Source: Hydractinia symbiolongicarpus (Eukaryota; Cnidaria; Hydrozoa; Anthoathecata; Hydractiniidae). From it: a stretch of 64,000 nt of DNA. Location of the stretch: NCBI RefSeq assembly GCF_029227915.1, contig NC_079883.1, forward strand, positions 25,110,001 to 25,174,000. Reading direction: 5' to 3'. Positions 24,671 through 34,900 of the stretch are shown piece by piece. The notes beneath the pieces are model-generated. The model ran no database searches. It had not been told where the DNA came from and was given only the letters and a program-made list of their open reading frames with translations. Positions within the stretch are counted from its first letter, which is position 1. Every line of letters starts with the position of its first letter. The position numbers and the translations under genes were made by a program.

Positions 24671-24987
24671 GATTACTGCTATTGAATGAACGTCTGATGT
24701 TACTAAATTGTAAAATTAAATGTATTTACTATTTATATATTTCTATTAGATGATAGGCAGTTATTTCCTTTCTTTAATGGTAGCTGTTCTTTTACTGTTT
24801 TTTTCGCGAACACCTGTTGCCCATAGCGTCCACTAAAGTTGTGAACTTGTTCTAAAGAGCGTGTAAGAAAGAGCAAAAGGGTTTAGAAGAAGTTCGCTGG
24901 TTTTTTTTTCAAAAAAAATTATTCTCGCGAAATAGTTGTACTTGTTAACCGCGTAAAACTTAGTTCCGCAAATATTTATACATATCT

Positions 24988-25109
24988 GATGCTTGCAACC
25001 TCGTCCCCAGGATCTTCTGACTCCTGAGCCGTTACAACCCAGCGGCCGACAATTTCGACGCTCTTATTCAAAAAAGCAAAACGACCTGGGAACAAGGTTG
25101 TGATGCTTG
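24988..25109. mobile_element. hAT-like MITE with 8-bp target duplication
   Basis: The 106-bp element (24996-25101) begins CAACCTCGTCCCCAGG and ends with the imperfect complement CCTGGGAACAAGGTTG. It is flanked on both sides by GATGCTTG, an exact 8-bp direct repeat. Eight-base duplications are typical of hAT transposons. Related ends occur at 21971, 23612, 25408 and 62776. Confidence 0.75.
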
Positions 25110-25407
25110 TCGGTTGAAGAATGAATTTATTTCTTTGCGACAATACAATTTTGGTTGTAATGGTAACAATGATTCTTAACACGTGCGCAGGATTATTAAC
25201 CTTTTGTTTGTTTTAATTTAGTTTATCGGCTAACAAGGTGTACAAGCGAGATATTACCGACGGATTTAAAACACTATGGAAATAATGATTTGCATTTTAT
25301 AAGCGCAGGTTCTCTTACTATGGTACCCATACTCTCATGTATTCCTACAACTTTCCGTGACGCGCGAAAAACGCCTTTCATTTCATATGTTGTACATATG
25401 TAAATAG

Positions 25408-25497
25408 CTAGCCTCGTCCCCAAGGTCTTTTGCCTTTTTGACATCTAGGCCGGCGACGGCTTTGACATAGGCAACAGACCCTGGGGACGAGGATGGT
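25408..25497. mobile_element. second hAT-like MITE of the same family
   Basis: The ends GCCTCGTCCCCAAGGTCTTT and the complement of GACCCTGGGGACGAGGATGG form an inverted repeat of roughly 25 bp. The flanking TAAATAGC and TAAATGGC may be an 8-bp duplication with one change. Confidence 0.65.
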
Positions 25498-26104
25498 AAA
25501 TGGCTTTACATAACTCTAGAATTACTGCTGTTTAGAATAGCGTGGAATTTGAACATTTTTTTTATTAATTCAAACTTTAACATTTTTTTGATATGTTGAC
25601 TTTATATTCGCGTTTTCTTTCTGTAACTTCAAGTTACGCCTATCATCTATTCTGTTGCACAGTATAAATTTTCTGGGAGGATATTTTTTTACGCCTTTTT
25701 TTCTTTCAAACATTAAGCACGTGAGTTCTGCCACAGCTACAGTTTGCTGCAGATGTTATGAAGATAGCAACACAACAATCTATTGTTTGATAATTCATTT
25801 TCACCGCCAATTAAAAATCAGGTAATTCCGTCAAATTTTCTTAACCACCAGATTTTTGCCCTCTTTTCTTCCCGCCAAAATTTCTTCCCTTAAGGTGTGT
25901 TCGTAGATATGAAGTTTTGCCACTTCTGTCCATTTTTGAAAATTTAACGGTAAAGAACAACTCCACACTTCAATATTAAGTGAGAGTTCTAATACATAAT
26001 TAAGGAACAAAACCTCACTCGTCCGAAATCTTTTTGTCCGATTAGATAGATGACAAAGAAAACATGTTAATATACGACTTGAATTTTCTCTACTAACGAA
26101 AAAA

Positions 26105-26195
26105 CGAGTAGTCATATGGTAGAGCGTTCGCTTCCAGCGACAAATATCGTGGGCTTAACCTCCGGCTAAGTCATGTCAGAGATCATAAAGTGTGA
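26105..26195 (+). mobile_element. 5'-truncated tRNA-derived SINE
   Basis: ATATGGTAGAGCGTTCGCTT resembles the D-arm and anticodon region of a tRNA, followed by a mutated B box (GGGCTTAACCTCC) and a non-tRNA tail. The first part of the tRNA fold is missing, so it is not a tRNA gene. Confidence 0.5.
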
Positions 26196-26673
26196 ATAAA
26201 TCCTTTTGCACAATAAGAGAAATACTGAAGCACATAAAAAAAACTATGTTGTATTTTTGAAGATTTCGTTAAAATTTTAGGAGAAAATGAAGGTACTCAT
26301 AAACAAGTCTTTCCTTTTCTTGATGTCAAATAATCTATATTTAGAATTACAGTGATTACTTAAATAAAATTAATTTGTGAGGTTTTTAAGGCATTTTATG
26401 AGCAGTGGCTAGGCTGGCACGGCTTCTGTAGCTTAAATGGCAACTTAAAATTGTAGGACCTAGGAACTAAGATCCCTTTGAAGGGCCCTGATTGATAATG
26501 TGTTCTGCACAGGCTATCCTGTGCAAATAACCGCGATAAGAATTTTATTATTTTATGCATAATTTAGGCGCATTCTTTCTTTTACACATAAAACTCTGCT
26601 GATTTTCTCTCATTTCTATTTAAACGCGGGAAATTTAAAACAAATGAAGTACGTATAGTTCCTTTCGAACAGT

Positions 26674-27141
26674 TTAAAAATATTCTATTTCGTCGCACTC
26701 TCCGTACATGCAATATATACTTCTTTGATTTCTTTCATCCGTTCCACTTGGCTTGAAAAATCTTTCCTCCATAACCACGATTTTGCAGCAGCTTTCTGAA
26801 TTCTCCGAAGTACCGCAACACGCATCCTCGAAAGCACAAAACCGAAAAATAGCAACTCTTTTATCTTTGCTTTTGCAAATTCCGTTTCCTGCTGGATACT
26901 CAAGCTGATTAGCGGCTGGACAAGTCGTTTTGTTTTCCATTTTGTAGCACATGACGCCAGGATTTTGAATTTGAGATGTATTGACATATCCGTTATGACA
27001 ATACGTGATAGAGAAAAGTTCTTCTGTTAAGTTGTATTGATAAATATGACCGTTTCGGTCGGTACAACTGATGTTGTTAATCGCAGCTGATAACGCAACA
27101 TAACCGGTGAAGTAAATGATAAACACGATGAGTTGTTTCAT
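26674..27141 (-). CDS. secreted cysteine-rich precursor with C-terminal ring peptide, paralogue 3
   Basis: Single exon, 155 aa. Signal peptide about 1-20. Body cysteines at 26, 48, 65, 74, 89, 102, 108 and 109, then 118 and 119, one more than in the other two copies. Motifs: CTDRNGHIYQYNL, ITYCHNGYVNTS, GICKSKDKRVAIFRFC. The cleavage site is reduced to RNQRS (137-141), which still fits R-x-x-R. The tail has cysteines 144 and 149 (CMYGEC) and ends IEYF. Four N-glycosylation sites (NIS, NLT, NTS, NKT) are visible. Body and tail have diverged in charge from the other copies (acidic ring residues), consistent with different targets. Not recognised as a named family. Confidence 0.8.
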   Translation of the reverse strand: MKQLIVFIIYFTGYVALSAAINNISCTDRNGHIYQYNLTEELFSITYCHNGYVNTSQIQNPGVMCYKMENKTTCPAANQLEYPAGNGICKSKDKRVAIFRFCAFEDACCGTSENSESCCKIVVMEERFFKPSGTDERNQRSIYCMYGECDEIEYF

Positions 27142-28955
27142 GACGACCTTCTTGTTTCAGCCTTACCACTTAAGAGTAAAAGACATCAGGTATAACTAAA
27201 CAAGGGATAACTTAAGCCTAGAATTCATGTTAATATTGGTGCAAAAATGCATATAGAAATCAGAAATGATTTATTATATAACGCCTTGTTTCCCAATATG
27301 AATATTTAAAAAAATGGGTGTATGGCTATCAACTTAAAATGAAAATAAAAACATTACTTATTATTGAAATTTATAAAGTAATAATGAAAAAAAAATAATA
27401 AATTATATTACAATATTCAAATATATGTTGAATGATTTATAGTAAGGCGCAGTCAATGGAAATTAGTGGTCTTAACGTCGCATTTTCTATCTTAAAAATT
27501 TTATCTTGTTATCCGTGGATGCATAAACTAGATGTATAAGGAGGTCTGAACGCTATGCGCTTCTCCTATTTTTCGTTTGCTAACGTGTTACAACAATATC
27601 GGGGAGTTAAATGTGAATCTTTTGTTGCAATTTTGAGTACTTATTTTAGATCACATACGTAAAGTTATGTTCTTGCAAGATTAATCAACAACAATTACTA
27701 CATTAGTAATTACATGATAGTGTTTTACGATTTTTATTATGTCCACGCTTATAACGTTCCTATTCTTATTAGTCTCGCCCAGACTCCCATTTTTTTAGCA
27801 ACGACATCTTCAGTGGTCAGTCTAATTAGTCATCTCGTACATCGCTTCTTTCCATTTCAGTTATGGTCTACTTTTTTCTTTTTCTTTCTTTTTTGCAGAA
27901 ACGCAACTAAGAAATACGTTAAAACAAAGAGTCTTCTTTTCAAAAGCGAACACGCATATTTTAGGCTAAGTTTATAAGCGGAGTACAGCTAGGTTTGCCA
28001 GCAGGTAGACATCTGAAAATGTTAATTCGACAACTGTGAATACAAAAATGTAGTCATAGTGTTAACAATAAGGCAGGGGCAATCAGACGATATTTTGTCT
28101 TATCATTAACCCTTTAAAACGAGCAAAATTTACGTACAATCTATGGTCTATATTTACAAAAAAGGTACAAAAAAGTACAAAAATTATTTAAAAAAAAAGA
28201 AAACAAAAAAGCCATTTCGAATTAGCAATGATACAATATTTTTTGAAGTTTATTTTCAACTTTATTAACATAATTTTTTCAGTTAAGATTTTCGTCAAGT
28301 ATTATACCAAGAAATTGCACAGAGCTTTCACGTTGAATTTAATTAGTTTTTAATTCTTTGTGTGGGAAAAAAAGAATGGTATCGTCTGCATACATAAGAA
28401 AAGGGTTGAGGTGTTAAAAACTCGAGATCGTAACGTTGTAATTTTAAAATAAGAATCAGAAAGCTTTCGATAGGTCCACAAATACTCTAAGCGTAAGAAG
28501 AGTTTTATCGAGGGTGGTAGAAAAATTTCCATTGCAAGTTGTAGAAGTAGATTGATTTTTGTGAAAAACAAACTGTTCATTAAACAGAATACCATTAGAA
28601 GAAATATGTTTATAAAGTCTATTGTATATTTTTCGTTTTAAAGTTTAGAGAAACACGGTAAAATGGAGATTGGTATATAATTGGTCTATAATTAGACTTC
28701 CGTTACTCGCACTTTTTTAATTTGTCTGGAAATTTTCCATATATTATTGACAGACTAAAAATGTAAAATAGAGGCGATTCAAATCGTAAACATTTTTAAA
28801 AATGTTAACGCTGATGATATCAAAGTCCTGGTGATTTGTTGGTTTTTAAGGATAAAAAAGCTACGCGTAATAACTTGATGAAAGTAAAACACTAGAATGC
28901 TTTATGGTGTAACATGTTTTCTATCCGATTTTAACCTGGGTTTTTTTATACGTAG
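27142..28955. other. intergenic region and bZIP 5' flank
   Basis: Upstream DNA of paralogue 3 and of the bZIP gene. No recognised intact gene. It contains a decayed reverse transcriptase (28240-28630) and AT-rich unique DNA. The bZIP gene probably has a 5' UTR exon here that I cannot place, because the exon at 28956 starts at an acceptor and is open for 12 codons before its first ATG. Confidence 0.5.
28240..28630 (-). pseudogene. decayed LINE reverse transcriptase
   Basis: Read on the minus strand, several frames in order show parts of a non-LTR reverse transcriptase: NEQFVFHKNQST, then RVFVDLSKAF, then YADDTILFF (catalytic box), then VQFLGIILDENLN. Stops and frame changes separate the blocks, so the copy is dead. 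The order and spacing fit a Jockey/CR1-type enzyme with internal losses. Confidence 0.85.
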
Positions 28956-28991
28956 GAATGTCGTCTTTTACATTCTGATCATGGACATAAC

Positions 28992-31900
28992 ATGATTGGG
29001 TATCCGATCGAACAAATTTCTCCAAACTATGAGATGAATCGCCATTATGGAGCCATGAAACACGAGCACTTGCCTTTTCCTGGTGACCATGACAATGTGT
29101 CTCTATATTTTGGCGGGAATCACAAGGAATTTGTAAGTTCTATTAAACTTAATAAAATAACCCTGATACGAAACTTCTTCTTTAAAGAAAGCCCAAGGGA
29201 TCAAGGTTGAGATAAACCTTAATCCCAGGGCCTGCAGCTTTTTTTTTATATCAAAAAATACTACATGGCCTGGGATCGAGATTGGTTCATAAAGTTGGAA
29301 TATTTTCCCGCATTTTTTATTAGTTCTCCTCCGTAAGTTTATTCTTATGTTTTATCTGCATTATTAGAGGGGTATTGAAGAAGGAGAGCGTCGGAAATTA
29401 AGAAGAGAACGCAATAAAGTAGCGGCTTCGAAATGTCGAAATAAACGAAAAGAACACGTGAGGTATTTGACAAAGGTAAACACTTATTACATTAATTTTG
29501 CACAACAACGCGCTTGTAAAGATTTATCGTCGCCCATATTTGTAATGCGAAAGTTTAAATTTTTTTCACTTTTGTGAAATAATGACCTCCACGATAAATA
29601 TCTTTTTGGACTCATCAACTCTCATATTATTATAAAAGTATAAAACAAGCCTAAGATTTTCCTCTAAAAAACAGCGGTAGCCAGCGCTCCCTAGTGTGAA
29701 ACGAATTGTTGGTTTTCTTGTATCCGTGTTCGTCGCATCGTTTACTATTAACTTTCACTAACAAATTTTGACTTTTAAACTTTTACTAATAAATTTAACT
29801 TCTAGCTATAGATATAACGCACAAACAAACTAGAAGGGTAGGTTTAGCAGGTATGTTTTTGATAATCTGCATGTAGGAAAGACAGAATAACGTTGGTTTA
29901 ACCTGGAACGTTTTTTCTATCTTAAAATAAATATAAAAGCTGTTATATTTACCTAACATATATTTTATCTCCACAACATTTGTTGTCAAAGATCTTTGTA
30001 CGACATGTGTTTCTAATAACGTCGTAACTGCGACTACTGTACAACAGTTGTGCTACTATTTGCAACAGCTGTGCGACTCTTCTGCGACTGTTTACGGCAG
30101 TTGTGCGACTCTTCTGCGACTATTTACGACAGTTGTGCGACTCTTCTGCGACTGTTTACGGCAGTTGTGTAACTCCTCTGCGACTGTTTACGACAGTTGT
30201 GTGACTCTTCTGCGACTGTTTGCGACAGCTGTGTGACTCTTCTGAAATGTTTACAACAGTTACTTAACAATTTTTATGTTCATTTTTGAAACAATGAGTT
30301 GCCGGATATTTTTTGCATCTTTTATTTGTGTTTTCCGAAATAATTGTTTAGAAAATCGCTGTAATTTATTGATTCTTAATAACTATTTAGTCTGGGAAAT
30401 TGGTAGAATTTTAACATTTAATTAAGGAATTATGAATGAACACCGTTAATTTTCGACGGGATTAATAATCTTAGATATTATCCATCCGCTGCTAAAAAAC
30501 TTTTACACAACCTTTCGATGAAGTCAATTCTTTAGCAACACAACAACCAGGCCAACGATTAAATTGGTTAGAAAAAATAATACGTAGGAAGCTTTGTAAA
30601 TATATGCAATTATTTTCTCCTGGCCAGAATAACAAAAGCCGCCTCAAAGATTGGATTTCACTTCTTTTTATGTAAATAAAATGTCTGAAAAAGATGTTAC
30701 TTGATGCGTAGTTACACAAGATAAACCGGTTTAACAGGGTTTTTTTACTTGTGTTTTAAAACAAAATTAAATGTCTTCTGTCACTTCTTCTGAGAAGAGA
30801 GACTTGGCGTGCGTGTGTTCAAGCTAGGACTGATCTATCGCTCGCAATACAAGAAATATAATGTCAGTTTCAAAATGTAGAAGTCTGGAGTTATTAAACG
30901 TAAAATCTTTGTGATTCAGTTGGTAAATTCGTTCGATAAAGAACATCGCAAAAATATATAATAGTATGCATCTATAGCTTGGTATAGACACTTCGTGTAG
31001 ATGTAAAAAATATAAATAAATGCACAAAGCTATTGAAATATATTTCACCATATTCACGTGATGACTGAGACCCAGATTGTTTTTTTTGTACTAGTAATTT
31101 CGAGTAATCGTAAGTAGAGCACAATTGTAATATCCTTGAATCGAAGAAAACTCAGTTAGCTAGTCCAACTTTTTCTTTATATTTTAACTCAATGCTTAAT
31201 AGGAAAGGAAAACCAACCCTTGTTGTCTAGACAGAAGTACTAAAAGAAATGATCACAGAAGGAAATTTAAAGTTTACTGAAAAAGCATAGACAAGGGTTA
31301 AGGAACAAGAGAATAACCAGGAGAGCCAGCGTGCTTATTCTTACCATTGGGAAACAGAGGAATATGGTGTAAACTCAATTTTAATATCATCCAGAAAAGC
31401 TTAGTTAACTAGTCACACAAGAGACAGGATAATGCGCTGAAAGAGTCGAAAAGAATACCTTGCGTTGTAAGACAAAATATGCCAGATTGACTGTTACGTT
31501 ATTAAACTAGCTACTAAAGCTTTACATGATAACTTTCGATTCACATTGTCATCTGACATTGTTTGTTCTTCAGTGGAATTTGAAAAACCGTCGCCATTTT
31601 TACCTTTATTTAAATCTCTTGGCACTATTATAATTACACTTTTCAGGAATAACTCAAACATTGCACAAAATAAAGTCCCTGACTTGCTAGCCTAGTTAAC
31701 TAAGTTTTTTTGAGAACATAACAATTTGGCTATTCTGCTTTCCCAGTGGTAAGATAAATTATGTTGGATATCTTGTTACTCGCTTGCGTTTTCTCCTTAT
31801 CATGTTTACGTTTGCAGCATTCTGGCCCTCGTAATATTTTAAATTGAAAAATTTGCCCTGCGTCCCGGGTCCCAACCTCTAGCTAAGAACTCTGGATCCG

Positions 31901-34900
31901 GTCCCCATTTTCCCGTATGCCATGTGATTTATCTTATTTTGCTCTTTGCTTGAGATTCTTTATATGAAAAATGCCTTTTATTAATATTATATTGGTGTAG
32001 AAGTTTTGTTGTTATAATTTTGTTATAAACTAAACGAAAGTCTGTGAGCAGTATAGTTTATTGAAATGGATGAATTCGTTCATTTACTAAATTATGACTT
32101 CGAATAATCCATCTGGAGTTTTGTTGGTATTGCGAAAACACAAACTTTCCATTAATGTTTGCATTAGCCTGGTACCACAACTTTCTTTATTTTTTGAACT
32201 TGAAGTTTCATTGTGACGCGTGTTGCTTATAACCCCCAGACCTCTGACGCAAATTGACAGGCAAAATAATGTAGGAAGTAAGCCGTGTACCAGTCTATTC
32301 TAAACTTTATTTTCAGGTAGAGGTATATTTTGATCTCGAAATAAAAAAAAGCTTGCATGTAGTTTACATTAGGAATATATATCAGTGAAAAGATGCTAGT
32401 AGCAACAGTACAAATGTTTTTAACCATAAAATTTGTTCACTTAAGGTCTGTTTCTTTTGCCTGTGGATTTTTTTGATTTTCCCGCGCATGCGCAAGAATC
32501 ACGTAAATTACTCATTGGCCTCAAATGAAAGACTAGTTGTCTACGATTTTTGAAACAGATATTGTTGCCTCATATTTAACAGAATATCTCGGAACATTTT
32601 CTAGAAAAAAATAGATCAGCATGTTCAGATATACCAAAGCGATCTGTAGAAAGATCCCCAAATCAATTATTACCGAAGGATTGCGCATGGAAGTAGAAGC
32701 AACTCCTTTTGACTATAAAAAAGCTATGCAACAACACAGCGCATACGTAAGTGCATTAAAAGACGCAGGTGTGCAAGTGACAGAGTTGGAAGCCGACGAA
32801 ACCACCCCGGATTGCGTCTTTGTAGAGGATACTGCAGTTGTAGTGGGTGAAACTGTCCTAATAACGAGACCTGGTGCTCCATCAAGAGAACCAGAATCTG
32901 CTGTCATAAAAAGATATTTTGAAGAAAACGAAATCAAAGATCTCTTTGAAATGAAAGCGCCTGCATCACTGGACGGTGGCGATGTCTTGTTCACTGGACA
33001 CGAATTTTTTGTTGGTTTAAGTAAACGGACAAACCAAGAAGGAGTGGATATGTTGCAATCTACTTTTTCAAAATACCCTGTCCATGGAATTCCATTATCT
33101 GGACACTTGCATTTGAAATCGTTCTTGTCCATGATTGACGATGACGTCATGGTGTGCGGCAGTAGTCAGCATGCCTCAGATGCTTTGAGGCAGGTCATGG
33201 AAAAAACCAAGCAGGTATACTCTGTGTTGCGTGTACCTGATGACGCAGCAGGAAATGCTGTCATAGTTAATGGTGTTCTCTTGTGTCGAATAAAAGAGGA
33301 ATTCCCTGATTCATACAAAGTTTTTGAGAAATTAACAATCCGAAAAGTTGGATTACATGGATCCGAGTTGAGCAAATTGGACGGTGCGTTGACATGCTGC
33401 TCCATACTGTACTAGTCTATCTCGGTCGATACCGTACTTTTTGGCAACCGAAATACATTTAATTTCTTCTTCTGATAATCCATTGCAATGCACGAATGTT
33501 TGTTTTCACGAGGGTAAAAATAAAATTAAAATAAATGAAATAATAACTCATTTTGATTATATCCTTTTTTTATAAATAAAGCAACTCCATTTTTGTTACT
33601 TTATAGTCGCTAAGGTTTAAGGTTACCTTTCTACGTGATTTTTAATCTCGTTTTACCAGTCCAATATTTCTATGATTGACTGCAAAATTTAAAATCTGCG
33701 TATTTTTCATTATTTAACTTGCTATATAAACTTATAGGTAACTTAACTTTTGTACTGGTACTTAAGTTGCTAAGCAAATGCTTTAAACTTAAATCAAGGT
33801 AGCTTAGCAGAAAGTGAAAAAATCCAAAATTATCAAAAAACCCACTAAAATTTACAGGTGTAGACAATATTTGATTTAATGTCAAATTTTTACCTGAATA
33901 TCCACAATCATGAACAAATTATAAAGTACTCCTGCTTTTAGTTGTTTTAGAGTTGCGCATTTTGAATTTGTCTTACTTGTTCAATTGTCAATGCTCACTT
34001 GTCAATATTTATTTGTCAATGTTCACTTGTCAATGTTCACAGCTGACTTAGGTTAGGATTTACGGTTATTCGGTTTAATACGTACTCCTGATACATACTA
34101 ATTATTGCTGACGTCAATTCTTTCCGAATTGCGGATTTTTATAGGCCCTGACGTGATAATTCATTGTGCGGGTACGTTACAGAATACCACTAGTACATTT
34201 TAAACGCTCTTTACACCTGCTTATGTGTGCGCGAAAGTAGACTGTAAACTGCAAAATAGTTGAATTTCCGCCCCCAAAGGCGTAGGAAATTCTTTAAAAC
34301 CATCGTTTTTTTCTTTCGGAGCATTTTTTGAGAAAAAATCGACCCTGGGATTTCACGTTCCTCCGTCACAGATTTAAACTTTGTACCCAAGCTCCCTAAC
34401 TACTGGGAAGTCATCTAAATGACGTTTTAGGCCAAAATTGGTATTTGTTTTCGACAAAATTTGGCACAGTTAACAAAAAAAGTATGCTGAACATAATGGT
34501 GATATAGTAATTTTTGTTTGCGTTTGTTGTAAGATATAATGTCACTTGTGTGCTTCATGCACCAAACCTCTTTGAATGTTTGGTGCATAATACAACGAAT
34601 TAGCAGGTTGTCATCAAATATTTTGGTAGCGAGCGGAAATTCTTAGAGCCCCCAGGGCTTCTTGTTACCATTTAATTCTCTTGGCCATGTTTAAAAAAAT
34701 GACAAAAAAACTGCCTTTGTTTTGTTAATTTCCTCACGATTGCATAATAAATAATTATAGAGTTTAAAATCAGAAAAAGAAGTTCCATAAATTGGTATAA
34801 ACTTGTATCTACTGTTTGTACTACAGTTTCTTAAAGAACGAATACAGTGGTGTATAAACAGATCTAGCGGTAAAAAAATCACGCTATTTAATATTTATAA

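Larger units (their letters stand above)
24671..26673. other. spacer between secreted paralogues 2 and 3
   Basis: Holds two small inverted-repeat elements (24988-25109 and 25408-25497) and a SINE fragment (26105-26195). The minus-strand frame at 25831-26115 encodes nothing recognisable and lacks the cysteine pattern of the neighbouring family. Confidence 0.5.
29476..32620 (+). other. start of the giant bZIP intron
   Basis: Unique AT-rich DNA plus a 32-bp tandem repeat (30040-30265) and a diverged foldback element end (31317-31365). No gene is recognised. The last 140 bp before 32621 form the likely promoter of the first DDAH gene. Confidence 0.55.

Noticed and set aside
25831-26115. Fourth, decayed member of the secreted family
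   Set aside because: No match to the cysteine spacing or to the YCHNGY and ICKS motifs in any frame.
22601-27141. Vasopressin/oxytocin homology of the ring peptides
   Set aside because: Ring size matches, but position (C-terminal), lack of an amidation Gly and an unrelated cysteine body argue against common descent.
30048-30236. Periodic 62-codon frame
   Set aside because: Comes from the 32-bp tandem repeat, whose period of 96 bases gives a 32-residue pattern.
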